From assembly GCA_014695325.1 (NCBI GenBank), contig JACJNZ010000069.1, forward strand, positions 1-64,000: DNA of 64,000 bases, given 5' to 3'. A model generated the notes under the pieces. It made no database searches and had not been told where the DNA came from. It was given only the letters and a program-made list of their open reading frames with translations. A program made the translations under genes and the position numbers. Positions 9,191-17,855 of the stretch are shown in pieces. Each line of letters begins with the position of its first letter. Within the stretch, counting starts at the first letter, position 1. The stretch is from Cyanobacteria bacterium FACHB-502 (lineage in GTDB: Bacteria; Cyanobacteriota; Cyanobacteriia; Elainellales; Elainellaceae).

Positions 9191-10348
9191 TTAGAAAATA
9201 TCTGCTGGATCTGCCAATCGCAATTTTCGGACTGCAACCGCTCCTGACATCACGCACATAATGATCGTGAGCAGCAATACGTAAATCGTGCGAGACAAGG
9301 TCATGTAAATTGGCAAATTTGTCGCATTACGGGTCAATGAATAAAGCCCGATCGCAATTAAGTTTCCGGGAATGTAGCCTAAGACCGCTAGGAGCAGGGC
9401 TTCTTGCAGGACAACACCCAGTAAGTAAAGATTGCGGTAACCCATCGCTTTCAGCGTGGCGTATTCTGCCATGTGATCGCTGACATCGCTATACAAAATT
9501 TGGTACACGATGATCACGCCTACCATAAATCCCATCAAGGTTCCCAGGGCAAAAATAAATCCGATCGCGGTATTTCTACGCCAATACCCTTCTTCAAACT
9601 CAATAAATTCTGCACGAGTGAGAACTCGGACATCGTGCGGCAGGCGGGATTTTAATGCAGTAACCACGGCATTTGGATTGGCATTCGGTGCAAGAGTAAT
9701 CAAGCCAACGCTAACTTCACCTGCTTGACGTTGCGACACAATTCGTAGAAAGTTTTGATCGCTGGTCATCAAGCTGCCGTCTGCCGCGAAGGAAGAACCA
9801 ACCGTAAATAGTCCTTTCAGGTGAATTGTGCGTCCTTTAATCTCAGTACTGACGGTTTCACCCTGACCAATACGAGCGATCGCCTGTTTGTAGTCTCCCC
9901 GCGATGAACGGTCAAATAGTAAGGTATCCGCTTGTTGAAGGGTACCTAAATTTTGATTGATTTCCGGCAGGTTAAATGCGGGTTTTTCCAGGTCAAAGCC
10001 AAGCAGTAAAATGGCATTTTGGCTGCGGGTTTGCGGATTTTTCCAATCTGCAAAAGCAACATACAGAGGAGTTGCTGATTCCACTTCCGGCAGGCTGGCA
10101 GCTTGAAACAAACGACGACGGGAGAAGGTTGCCATGTTTGCTAAATTGCGAGCCTGGGGACTGATCAGAACAACATCTGCATTGAGATTTTGGTGTAAGC
10201 GAGTATTACTGTCATACAGGGCAGACTCAAATCCAAGCTGCATCAACATGAGAATGTCGGCAAACGCAATTCCAGATAAGGCAACAAAAAATCGTCCTTT
10301 CTGACGGATTAGCTGAAGCCAGGCGAGGGGAATCGATCGCTTTTTCAT
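9191..10348 (-). CDS. devC: DevC-family ABC exporter permease
   Basis: 385 aa membrane protein of the FtsX/MacB type: one N-terminal membrane segment near residues 18-38, a large periplasmic domain (about 40-255), then three C-terminal segments (GFIFALGTLMGFMVGVII, LLGVVLQEALLLAVLGYIPG, YVLLLTIIMCVMSG). YATLKAMGYRN near 292-302 is the coupling helix typical of DevC. It overlaps the devB stop by 4 bases (ATGA), so translation is coupled. Confidence 0.9.
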   Translation of the reverse strand: MKKRSIPLAWLQLIRQKGRFFVALSGIAFADILMLMQLGFESALYDSNTRLHQNLNADVVLISPQARNLANMATFSRRRLFQAASLPEVESATPLYVAFADWKNPQTRSQNAILLLGFDLEKPAFNLPEINQNLGTLQQADTLLFDRSSRGDYKQAIARIGQGETVSTEIKGRTIHLKGLFTVGSSFAADGSLMTSDQNFLRIVSQRQAGEVSVGLITLAPNANPNAVVTALKSRLPHDVRVLTRAEFIEFEEGYWRRNTAIGFIFALGTLMGFMVGVIIVYQILYSDVSDHMAEYATLKAMGYRNLYLLGVVLQEALLLAVLGYIPGNLIAIGLYSLTRNATNLPIYMTLSRTIYVLLLTIIMCVMSGAVAVRKLRLADPADIF

Positions 10349-11532
10349 TGCCTAATCTCCACAGCAACTTGTAAATTGGTCAATTGTGCTACACGTCCAC
10401 TGGATGCTTTGTCCAATCGAATTTTGACCTCAACGATTCTGGCATCGGTTGTGGCGGTTGGATCGCTATTGAGAACATCCTGTTTGGCGATCGTCCAACC
10501 GAGCTGCTCAACGGTTCCATGCAGCGGTTCTTTGATTGAATCGGCTGTAACGATTGCAGCTTGACCAACCCGAACTTTGCCAATATCTCCTTCATACACT
10601 TCAGCAACCGCATACATTTGCTCGGTGTTCCCTAATTCCACAATGCCTTCTGGGCCGACTGCTTCTCCGATGTGAGTGTGAATTCGAAGAATACGACCTG
10701 CTTTAGGAGCACGAATAAATGCATGATTTAATTGTGCTTGTGCCCTTGCTGTAGCTGCGATCGCTCGATTCACTTCAGCTTGGGCAGCAGCAATATCAGT
10801 TGGACGAACTTCAGCAATCTGACCCAATGTGGCTTTTGATTCCTGAATCTGTTGTTGTAGGGTTTGAATCGTGCGATCGAGTGCGGCTCGTGCTTCATTA
10901 ACCCGTTGTTGAGCTGTTTTTAGCACGAGTGATTTGCTGTCTAGCACAGATGCAGAAATCGCTCCATTTTGATGCAGGTCTCGATGACGCTGATATTCCA
11001 CATCTGCATTTTGCAGCTCTGCCTCAAAGCGGGCGATCGTGGCGCGTTGAGTCTCCATTTCTCCATTAAGCTGTGCTTCTAATCGAGCAATGGTGGCTTG
11101 TTGGGCTGCAATCTCTCCTTGCTGTGCGCCTGCTTTGACTTGGTTTAACCTTGCCTGAGCCACCTTGACCTGCTCCTGAGCCTCACCTAACTCACTTTGC
11201 AAGCGATCGCGAGAATCTAAAATAGCAATAATCTGACCTGCATTAACGCGATCACCCACTTTAGCCCATAGTTCATCAATTCGATAAGCACCACCCTGCC
11301 CGGACGGCTCAGAGACTTGAATGACTTCTCCTTGCGGTTCTAGTCGTCCCAATGCATTGACTTTTGTAGGTTGTGTAGCTGTCTCCACGAGAGAGGGTGA
11401 TGTGGAGGTGGATTGAGATTGCGTATAGTACATGGTTCCAGCAGCCATTATGATTGCTGAACTGACACCTATAGCGATCGCCCAATGGACACGGGGAAAC
11501 AGAGAGGATTGATCTGAGCTTGTTTGTTGCAT
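10345..11532 (-). CDS. devB: DevB-type HlyD periplasmic adaptor
   Basis: 395 aa. One N-terminal membrane anchor near residues 15-35, then the two halves of a lipoyl domain (NALGRLEPQGEV near 54 and FIRAPKAGRIL near 273) on either side of a long coiled coil (about 105-265), then a beta-barrel region. This fits a membrane-fusion protein that links the DevCA pump to TolC. AGGAGA sits just before the ATG. It is the first gene of the operon; a palindromic operator lies about 50 bases upstream. Confidence 0.9.
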   Translation of the reverse strand: MQQTSSDQSSLFPRVHWAIAIGVSSAIIMAAGTMYYTQSQSTSTSPSLVETATQPTKVNALGRLEPQGEVIQVSEPSGQGGAYRIDELWAKVGDRVNAGQIIAILDSRDRLQSELGEAQEQVKVAQARLNQVKAGAQQGEIAAQQATIARLEAQLNGEMETQRATIARFEAELQNADVEYQRHRDLHQNGAISASVLDSKSLVLKTAQQRVNEARAALDRTIQTLQQQIQESKATLGQIAEVRPTDIAAAQAEVNRAIAATARAQAQLNHAFIRAPKAGRILRIHTHIGEAVGPEGIVELGNTEQMYAVAEVYEGDIGKVRVGQAAIVTADSIKEPLHGTVEQLGWTIAKQDVLNSDPTATTDARIVEVKIRLDKASSGRVAQLTNLQVAVEIRQ

Positions 11533-11580
11533 AGTGTCTCCTGTTGATCAGTTAAGCAATTAATCATTAGTCATCAAGGC

Positions 11581-11601
11581 GTTCACAAATAGGTTGTGAA
11601 A
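11581..11601. promoter_or_regulatory. Operator-like inverted repeat GTTCACA-N7-TGTGAAA upstream of devB
   Basis: A near-perfect inverted repeat 48-69 bases upstream of the devB start, in the expected place for a repressor of the exporter operon. It is the twin of the palindrome at 8315-8335, and both are preceded by GC and followed by AAGGAGG on the plus strand. TetR-type regulators of exporters often use such sites, but no TetR gene is in the window. Confidence 0.5.
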
Positions 11602-11630
11602 AAGGAGGTGTGGAGTTCATCTCTGCACCA

Positions 11631-13691
11631 TTACTGATTTCTCATTTCCCTCCGTTTCTTTTTTCTGCCCTGAACTATGAGCAGCCGTATTCCAATTCCA
11701 AACGCTGCAATGAGGCTGATAAGGCTCCACCAGCCTTTACTAAAAGAGGGCTGAACTTCAACCGCCAGAAATGTAGTTCGTTCAATGAGTTTGCCGTCCA
11801 GGGTGAAGTCGCGTGCTGCAACATCAATGCCATAGGTGCCTGGCTTAAAAGGTCTCCAGGTTACTTGCTTCTCTGTGTTTCCTGTTAACTTCAAGGTTTC
11901 TGAGTGACCGTCTGGCTGGCGAATGGTTGCTTCGATCTCAGCCGTTTTGAGTGGTTGATTGACGAGAGCCAAGCTGGCTGAAAGCGTGATAGGTTCGTTA
12001 ATTTTGGGGGAAAGATGGCTCACTTGAGCTTGTAAAGCAGCATCACCCACCACTTTTGCGGCGATCGCGTAATCTGCGCCAGTTGCTGGTGTTTTAGCGG
12101 TGGTTACTAACGTTACATTCCAGGGTCCTGGCTTGGGGTTCTTAAATCCGTATCCTAAATAAATCAGGCTCGTTGGATCATTAACAGTGATGTACCCATG
12201 TTTGTCTGCACTCAAGGGAATCACCTTGCCGCTTGCGCCCCGCACAATAACCTGAAGCGATCGCGTGGGATCAAAGAGTGAAAAGCTGGCGATTGTGACT
12301 TGATCGAGATGAATCGTAACGCGCTTGCGATCACCTGCGGCAACGTGTCCAGTAAAGATCTTTGTGAATTGAGCCAATTTAGTACTATCGTTTGTCGCGG
12401 GTGGATCGGGTTCAACTGGAAACTCATCCACTTCATGTTTAAGCAGTGGTTCCACAAAGGTTCTAAAAACCTCTTGTGACCGATTCATCGCGATATGGAG
12501 ATAGGGCAGCTCGACCAGGGGTTGACCGATCGTTGCCACACTGCTGAGGTCAACGACCAGATCGCTGGGGACGTTGGTGCAGGGTGCTTTGAACGCCTCA
12601 ATAATCGGATTTCCTGCAAATAGGTAGAAAGGAACACCACGTCGATGGGTAATTTGCGGGTTAAAGATATGGTTTATATAAGTGGGACGTAGCTCCAGCG
12701 TTGCAGGCAGATAAAAGCCGAGTGCGGCTGGTAAATTCGCACAGTTTGAGCCCCCGTGAGGAGATGCAACCATAATCAATTGAGCTACGTCGCGTTCTTC
12801 CATCAGGCGATCGATGTAATAGCGTGAGATCAAGCCACCCATGCTATGAGCAATGAGATCTACTTGCTCGGACCCTGTTTTTTGTTTAATGCCAGCAATA
12901 TACTGTTTCAGAACTTGGGCATTTTCAGCGATCGTGTTCGTCCGTTTGGTTGGTGACTTCAAATCACCAATGGACAAGACTCCCTCTGCTTGACCATCCC
13001 CTACCGCATAACCCGAAAGCCCAATCGAACTTAGCCTTCCGTTAGCACCCGTATAAGCACTCCAGGCATTACTGGCACTGGATAAGAAGCCATGCACCAA
13101 CACAACAGGGCGAGGGGCCACCTGCACTGCTGTCATTCCTGTTTGCGGGAACACATCGGATTTGGCGTAGAGATGGCGATTAGGTGTAGGATTTCCACGC
13201 GACCAGTACCATCCCAATGCCGTGAATGGCTCTGTTTTACAGCTTTTGCTTCCCTGCAAAATCGTACAGCCTGCAACTCGTTTTCCAGGAGAATCCAGTT
13301 CAAAGGTGACTGGAGTTGCCTGATTGGCCTTCTGCGGGATTTCTACCGTAAGTGAAATGAGATTACCATCCGTTAACGAGCGGATTGGGTTTCCCTGACG
13401 ATCGTGAATGGTGAGCGTAGTTGAATGATAGCCAACGATAGATGGTGCAACAGGTTGAACTTTTGTTGAACGAGCAATTTCAGCAGCACGAGGTACAGTA
13501 CCTTTGTTGCTTGAATTTTGCCAACCCTGAAAAAAATGCGGGGCATGATCAGTTCCGACAATGACTAGCGAGATGAGGGATGCGATCGCCAGTAGCATAA
13601 GACCTGACTTCATCATGGGCGGTATGCGGCACCAGTGAATGAGCCACCGTTTATTGTTTCGCCCGTATTTCTTTATCAGTTTTGTGACCAT
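11631..13691 (-). CDS. Membrane-anchored lipase/esterase-like alpha/beta hydrolase
   Basis: 686 aa. One membrane segment near residues 29-46 (MLLAIASLISLVIVG), then the hydrolase region: PVVLVHGFLSSASNAW with an oxyanion HGF at 200-202, and the nucleophile elbow AHSMGG with Ser283, a triacylglycerol-lipase/PGAP1-like pattern. C-terminal beta-sandwich-like domains follow (about 430-640), then a second membrane segment near 655-672 and a basic RKKKRR tail. The catalytic body would therefore lie in the periplasm between two anchors. A conserved block of 11-bp repeats lies at 13845-13910 upstream, in promoter position. The substrate is unknown. Confidence 0.75.
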   Translation of the reverse strand: MVTKLIKKYGRNNKRWLIHWCRIPPMMKSGLMLLAIASLISLVIVGTDHAPHFFQGWQNSSNKGTVPRAAEIARSTKVQPVAPSIVGYHSTTLTIHDRQGNPIRSLTDGNLISLTVEIPQKANQATPVTFELDSPGKRVAGCTILQGSKSCKTEPFTALGWYWSRGNPTPNRHLYAKSDVFPQTGMTAVQVAPRPVVLVHGFLSSASNAWSAYTGANGRLSSIGLSGYAVGDGQAEGVLSIGDLKSPTKRTNTIAENAQVLKQYIAGIKQKTGSEQVDLIAHSMGGLISRYYIDRLMEERDVAQLIMVASPHGGSNCANLPAALGFYLPATLELRPTYINHIFNPQITHRRGVPFYLFAGNPIIEAFKAPCTNVPSDLVVDLSSVATIGQPLVELPYLHIAMNRSQEVFRTFVEPLLKHEVDEFPVEPDPPATNDSTKLAQFTKIFTGHVAAGDRKRVTIHLDQVTIASFSLFDPTRSLQVIVRGASGKVIPLSADKHGYITVNDPTSLIYLGYGFKNPKPGPWNVTLVTTAKTPATGADYAIAAKVVGDAALQAQVSHLSPKINEPITLSASLALVNQPLKTAEIEATIRQPDGHSETLKLTGNTEKQVTWRPFKPGTYGIDVAARDFTLDGKLIERTTFLAVEVQPSFSKGWWSLISLIAAFGIGIRLLIVQGRKKKRREMRNQ

Positions 13692-13844
13692 GATTAGACG
13701 TAATCAAGCTAAAGTTTTGAGATGCTCAGGTGACACATTTTGCCTAGATGGAGCTGGGGTCTGGGGCGATGCCTTAAGGTAGGGACACAGCTTCCTCCAC
13801 CCCCAAATTCATCCGTTGTTGAATTTCGCCCAGCTACTGACCAA

Positions 13845-13910
13845 CTGAACTTAAGTTAGCGATCGCAGCGTTCCAGAACCGTTCTCAAAGCGTTCCAAAA
13901 CCGTTCTTAG
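13845..13910 (-). promoter_or_regulatory. Conserved promoter block, copy A: four 11-bp direct repeats plus AAGTTAGCGA
   Basis: On the plus strand: CTGAA at 13845, AAGTTAGCGA at 13853-13862, four spacer bases, then four 11-bp units starting at 13867, 13878, 13889 and 13900 (AGCGTTCCAGA, ACCGTTCTCAA, AGCGTTCCAAA, ACCGTTCTTAG). Read on the minus strand the repeats come first and end 8 bases before TAACTT, a possible -10 hexamer. That is the layout of a PhoB/OmpR-type activated promoter. It faces the lipase-like gene, leaving a leader of about 150 bases. Copies B and C are at 22983 and 31316. The rest of the 628-base gap holds only a broken IS. Confidence 0.65.
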
Positions 13911-14036
13911 CTCCAGTGTTGGTTTGTAGGGGTAGGAGCGAACGAAATTGTCAGAACTGGGTACACCCCTTGAGAACAGAAGTCCTGCCTTGATAGACTG
14001 GCTACTATCCTCAATCCTTTGCCTAGCTCACGTCTT

Positions 14037-14226
14037 ATGCATTGCCCTCATGGCGGCTCGGCTCCCATCACTCGCCTGAAGCGTGCGACAAATCTAGGGT
14101 ATGGGCTGTTTCGCTGCAAAGCGCGGCATCCCCTTCAACTTTATCGAAGTGCTTATCGATATCGTGTTTCAAGTTCTACGATGGTGGTTGCGCTACAAGA
14201 CGATCGGCGAGACTCAAAAGTTTTGA
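14037..14226 (+). pseudogene. Frameshifted remnant of an IS transposase (IS6-like zinc-finger start)
   Basis: From 14037 one frame gives MHCPHGGS... LGYGLFRCKA, resembling the N-terminal Cys-rich segment of cyanobacterial IS6-like transposases. Around 14130 the similarity moves to another frame, reading GIPFNFIEVLIDIVFQVLR and then WWLRYK, and it ends at a stop near 14226. Paired cysteines expected of a zinc ribbon are partly lost (CPHGG rather than CPHC). The piece is far too short to be active. Family assignment is from motif memory only. Confidence 0.45.
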
Positions 14227-14319
14227 CGGTGGATGAACGGGGTCGTTATGCTGGCTTAGCAATTACTAAGATGATTTGGAAAACAGTCTAGATTCAGAGT
14301 TTCGTCATTGGTGAAAGGA

Positions 14320-15240
14320 CTAAAGGTGTGAGCAGACCTCAGCTAGTTGTGTTCTGAACCACACCTGTGATGTATTTCCTTGGCTTCGTTCATGCCACAT
14401 CATCTTTATAGATGTGGGGCTGATCTCGATGGGAACGGCTGTCAAATGAAGCTGAGCGGCAATTGCGCTTAATTGAATAACCCGTGTTGGCAAAACTGCA
14501 ATGAGATCAGAATTCACCAGAATTTGAGGTGCAACAGAAAACTGATTTACGGTAAGTCCGATGCGCCGATTTAGCCCTCGCTCTTGCAGCAATGGGTCGA
14601 TTATTCCGGTGGCTTCTCCAGTTAGCGTCACTAGTAAATGTTTTGCTTGAGCATAGCGATCGAGTGTCAGCTTTTTTCTTGCAAGCGGATGATCACGCCG
14701 CATTGCGCAGACCCAGGAAGAGGTTAATAAGGTTTGCGATCGCAAGCGTGGAGGTAGGCTTGGAAGTACCCCGATTGCAATATCAATTTCTGCTTGTTCT
14801 AATAACATTGAAGCGTTGATGTGAGTGTTAGGGATTGTTCGCAGATTAATATTGGGGGCAACCGCTTCGAGAACTGCAATTAACCGAGGCAAGATTAAAG
14901 CTGTACTAAAATCGTTCAAGGCGATCGTAAAGGTAGCCATCTCTGTGGCGGGGTCAAAATCGATCGGCTCAAGCGTTTGGCGAATTTGGTTGAGTGCCTC
15001 ACCAAGAGGTTGCCAAATTTCGAGGGCTTTTGGAGTTGGGCTAACTCCACTAGGAACTTTGCTAAACAACTCATCATTCAGCAAGTGACGTAAGCGTTTA
15101 AGCGCATTGCTAACCGCAGGTTGGGTCATATTCAATCGTGCTGCTGCCCGTGTCACATTGAGTTCTGTCATCACGGCATCAAAGACATTTAGCAGGTTGA
15201 GATCAAACTGGTTATAATTCACGCCAGTGATGACCCTCAT
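14320..15240 (-). CDS. LysR-family transcriptional regulator
   Basis: 306 aa. The N-terminal winged helix-turn-helix covers residues about 12-70 (FDLNLLNVFDAVMTELNVTRAA, LNMTQPAVSNALKRLR), followed by the linker helix and a periplasmic-binding-like effector domain (about 98-300). It diverges from a flavin-dependent quinone reductase with 63 bases between the starts, the classic LysR arrangement in which the regulator controls itself and its neighbour. It resembles NodD/PcpR-type regulators of aromatic or quinone response; the ligand is unknown. Confidence 0.88.
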   Translation of the reverse strand: MRVITGVNYNQFDLNLLNVFDAVMTELNVTRAAARLNMTQPAVSNALKRLRHLLNDELFSKVPSGVSPTPKALEIWQPLGEALNQIRQTLEPIDFDPATEMATFTIALNDFSTALILPRLIAVLEAVAPNINLRTIPNTHINASMLLEQAEIDIAIGVLPSLPPRLRSQTLLTSSWVCAMRRDHPLARKKLTLDRYAQAKHLLVTLTGEATGIIDPLLQERGLNRRIGLTVNQFSVAPQILVNSDLIAVLPTRVIQLSAIAAQLHLTAVPIEISPTSIKMMWHERSQGNTSQVWFRTQLAEVCSHL

Positions 15241-15249
15241 CCTAATTAT

Positions 15250-15265
15250 TTATTAGACAATATAA
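15250..15265. promoter_or_regulatory. Possible LysR binding box TTAT-N8-ATAA
   Basis: A short inverted repeat with the T-N11-A feature of LysR sites, 10-25 bases upstream of the lysR start and about 40 bases upstream of the quinone reductase start. The match is short and lies in AT-rich DNA. Confidence 0.35.
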
Positions 15266-15303
15266 CAGGGTTTCCAATATCTTGGATTTGTAGAGCAAAG
15301 GCA

Positions 15304-15870
15304 ATGCAAGTCATGAAAAAAGTGTTGGTCGTTTTGGCACATCCAAATTTTGCAGAATCTAGAGGCAATAAGGCATTGATAGAAGCCGTTCAAATGCTGC
15401 CTTCTGTCAAAATTCACAATCTTTATGAGCGATACCCAAATTGGCAGATTGATGTCCAAGTTGAACAAGAATTATTGCGGCATCACGATTTGGTTGTGTT
15501 TCAGTACCCGTTGCAATGGTATTCGGTGCCACCTCTGCTCAAGAAATGGATAGATGACGTGTTGACCGATGGGTTTGCGTTTGGAGCAGATGGAACTGCG
15601 CTCCAAGGCAAAGAATTAATGCCAGTTGTAACAACCGGGGGAACGTCAGAGATGTATATTGCTGGGGGTACGGTCAACTTCACGATCAGTGAATTTTTGC
15701 GACCGATTCAACAAACCGCTAATTATTGCGGCATGAGTTACAAAACTCCCGTTGCTATTCATGGATTCTTGCCCAAAGAATTAGGAATTGCCGAAACGAT
15801 TACAGATGAGCAAGTGTTTGAGGAAGCTAAGCAATATCAACATCTATTACAGCAGTATGTTGCAAGTTAA
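15304..15870 (+). CDS. NAD(P)H oxidoreductase / quinone reductase (flavodoxin-like fold)
   Basis: 188 aa Flavodoxin_2 family (KefF/YwrO/MdaB group). KKVLVVLAHPNFAESRGNKAL is the FMN phosphate-binding start. The segment HDLVVFQYPLQWYSVPPLLKKWIDDVLTDGFAFG carries the flavin and substrate loop with the family YPLQWYSVP-LLKKW-DDV signature. TTGGTSEMY is the second flavin contact. Such enzymes reduce quinones or nitro compounds by two electrons, or act as regulators of potassium efflux. Met4 is an alternative start. Divergent LysR control is likely. Confidence 0.88.
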   Translation: MQVMKKVLVVLAHPNFAESRGNKALIEAVQMLPSVKIHNLYERYPNWQIDVQVEQELLRHHDLVVFQYPLQWYSVPPLLKKWIDDVLTDGFAFGADGTALQGKELMPVVTTGGTSEMYIAGGTVNFTISEFLRPIQQTANYCGMSYKTPVAIHGFLPKELGIAETITDEQVFEEAKQYQHLLQQYVAS

Positions 15871-15971
15871 AAGGCTTCTTTTGAGTATTTCAGCAAAATA
15901 ATTAAGCATCAACGCTATTGTTGTTCTGCTTGCCATCAAATCTTTTGTGAATCAAAGGATCCACAAACAGT

Positions 15972-15992
15972 TTCTTAGTTTTGTTCTAAGAA
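15972..15992 (+). terminator. Weak hairpin TTCTTAG-N7-CTAAGAA after the quinone reductase
   Basis: A perfect 7-bp inverted repeat about 100 bases downstream of the stop at 15870. It lacks a clear T-run, so it may be a weak terminator or chance. The rest of the 244-base gap to 16115 shows nothing. Confidence 0.25.
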
Positions 15993-16114
15993 TAATATGG
16001 CGGATTGCTGGCGGTAGATAGACAATGCTCAGTAGGATGCTGCTAAATCGCAGTAATGCTTGCTTCAACAAACACTCGCTTCAATGATAGTTCATGTGCT
16101 TTTGCTTCGATCGC

Positions 16115-16600
16115 TCATGAATTAAACACAACTGTTAATGTTTCACCAATTGGCAGTGCATCCCATTGTTCGGTATAAGCTCGCAGCCGAGAGCGTACTT
16201 GTTGCAGATTATCGCTTGTGATGTGATCTGGAGTAGGAACGCTGCGCTGGCTACAGGCGATTTGTAAAATTTCCCAAAAGTTTTCGCTGGATTCGAAGCC
16301 ATTCCACATCTCGGCTTGGAAGCATTCTACGAACGATTCGGCTTGCAGTGCTTCACTGAGATCGTTTAATTGAAAGTCGCCAGCATCCCAGGGAGGAGCC
16401 GAGTTCGGAAACCCAACGCCTATGGATAAAATGCCATAAAATCCCCGTTTGAGTTTGAGCGTATCTTCAACCACGTAATGAACAAAATCGTGAGGCAGAA
16501 TGCCCTGTTTTGGCATTGGACATCGGGTAGAAGTTCCATTGTCGCGAATGCACTCCATCCAGTCCTGCTTACCTCCATGCTTGGTAAATTGGATCTTCAT
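16115..16600 (-). CDS. Conserved hypothetical protein with HDFVHYVVE motif
   Basis: 161 aa, soluble and acidic, without signal peptide or membrane segment. The N-terminus IQFTKHGGKQDWMECIRDNG and the central HDFVHYVVEDTL, FYGIL pattern match a family of small uncharacterised bacterial proteins I have seen only as hypothetical. The paired His in HDxxHY could bind a metal. It stands alone on the minus strand with its own GGAGACGAT ribosome site. No function is proposed. Confidence 0.65.
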   Translation of the reverse strand: MKIQFTKHGGKQDWMECIRDNGTSTRCPMPKQGILPHDFVHYVVEDTLKLKRGFYGILSIGVGFPNSAPPWDAGDFQLNDLSEALQAESFVECFQAEMWNGFESSENFWEILQIACSQRSVPTPDHITSDNLQQVRSRLRAYTEQWDALPIGETLTVVFNS

Positions 16601-16701
16601 GGCGATCGTCTCCTATAGGTCAATCGAGTTACTATGTTTTGCGAGTTACTATTTCTGTCGGTTTTGGTTAGCAGTGCGGATCAGAACCGACAGATGCCTT
16701 A

Positions 16702-16929
16702 TTACCGTGAGGTGGTAATCGAAGCGTCTGCATCGCGCCAAGCTTGCTCAAATTGAGTTTGCACCTGTTGCGCTTCTTGTGTTTTGCCCTCTGCCCATAA
16801 GCTCTGCGCTAGCCCATAAAGTGACCAGCCGTTTTCAGGATATTCAGCCACATTCTCCAGATAGGCTTGCTCTGCCTGGGCAGGACGGTTCGCTTGCAGC
16901 AGTACTGCCTCTAAAGTTTGGCGCACCAT
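16702..16929 (-). pseudogene. Duplicated C-terminal fragment of the neighbouring TPR protein
   Basis: The 75-aa frame aligns without gaps to the last 74 residues of the TPR protein at 17856-19559 at roughly 70 percent identity by eye (shared: VRQTL, LLQANRP, PENGWSLYGLAQSL, EAQQV, FEQAW). It carries the last TPR unit and nothing else, has no recognisable start signal and is separated from the full copy by an alpha/beta hydrolase gene. It is best read as what remains of a tandem second copy after deletion. Confidence 0.65.
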
Positions 16930-17008
16930 TCAGAAAGCTAGTGCAGTAGAGGGTCAGGCTAGATTAAGTCAGGGCAATGGTGGCGACAACGGTCACTAGA
17001 ACTTCAAT

Positions 17009-17788
17009 CTATTTTTCAAGCAAGAAGCGAAATACTGCCTCGGTGTACAATTCGGGTGCTGTGGTCATTCCTTCGTGTGCCTGGCCCGGTAACTCTTCAA
17101 TGCGAGCATCAGGAAGGACGGCGGCGATCGCATTAGTCACATAAAGGTCACGAGGGCTTTCGCTGCCAATCTGGAGCAGCACCGGGATTGGAAGATCCCG
17201 AAAGCGATCGGCTTTGAAATTGTACCGGACCAGTGTCCGAAGATCGCCCAGCGTTGCCTTCGCATCGGCAATAATTGGCGACCAAAGTTCGGTGGCTCGC
17301 AGTTCGTCTAGCTCCTCAATCGGGACAAACAGAACATCGCGGAAGAAGGTGATTGCAAAATCCTCCCAGTGGTCTGCCTGCGCCAGTGCCTCCAGCTGCA
17401 TTAGAGCTTCTTTACGAATGGACTGCGGATAGGGAGCCTCGTAAAGCACCAGTTTCAGCACGTGGTTGGGAACTTTGTTCGCTGCGGCAAGGGCAACCTG
17501 AGCACCATAGGAGTGACCCAGAAGGAAAACGGGTTCATCAATCGCCTGAATCAGGGTCACGACATCCAAACTTTCATCAATAAGACTGTGACCTTCGGTT
17601 GCGTCTGTTTCACCCCGTCCACGACGAGCGATCGCATAAACGGTAAACTGCTTCTCGAATCGGGGTTTTACAAACTCCCAGTTAGTATTGTGATCGCTGA
17701 AGCTGCCGTGTACGAGAATTAGGGGTGGACCACTGCCGGATTTGTCGTAGGAGACTGTCGTGAGCGTCGGTGAAGACAGGTACTGCAT
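17009..17788 (-). CDS. Alpha/beta-fold hydrolase
   Basis: 259 aa, standard size. PLILVHGSFSDHNTNW is the oxyanion strand, LLGHSYGAQVAL the nucleophile elbow with the catalytic Ser, and LPGQAHEGM near the end carries the catalytic His; an acid is expected in VLLQIGSESP. No signal peptide, so it is cytoplasmic. It lies between the TPR gene and its broken duplicate. Family members include esterases, haloperoxidase-like enzymes and C-C hydrolases, so the substrate is not predictable. Confidence 0.85.
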   Translation of the reverse strand: MQYLSSPTLTTVSYDKSGSGPPLILVHGSFSDHNTNWEFVKPRFEKQFTVYAIARRGRGETDATEGHSLIDESLDVVTLIQAIDEPVFLLGHSYGAQVALAAANKVPNHVLKLVLYEAPYPQSIRKEALMQLEALAQADHWEDFAITFFRDVLFVPIEELDELRATELWSPIIADAKATLGDLRTLVRYNFKADRFRDLPIPVLLQIGSESPRDLYVTNAIAAVLPDARIEELPGQAHEGMTTAPELYTEAVFRFLLEK

Positions 17789-17855
17789 GAATTGATTTCC
17801 AATGAATTAGGTTTCTGAAACAGATTGCAAACCAGGAAAACACTTTGCATGACGA

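Noticed and set aside
11610-11888. GTG-started frame after AAGGAGG next to the 11581 operator
   Set aside because: Runs antisense through the end of the lipase-like gene and shows no protein features; the AAGGAGG is probably part of the conserved operator flank.
15944-15967. TTTGTG-N12-CACAAA inverted repeat
   Set aside because: Short, long spacer and no gene start near it; likely chance.
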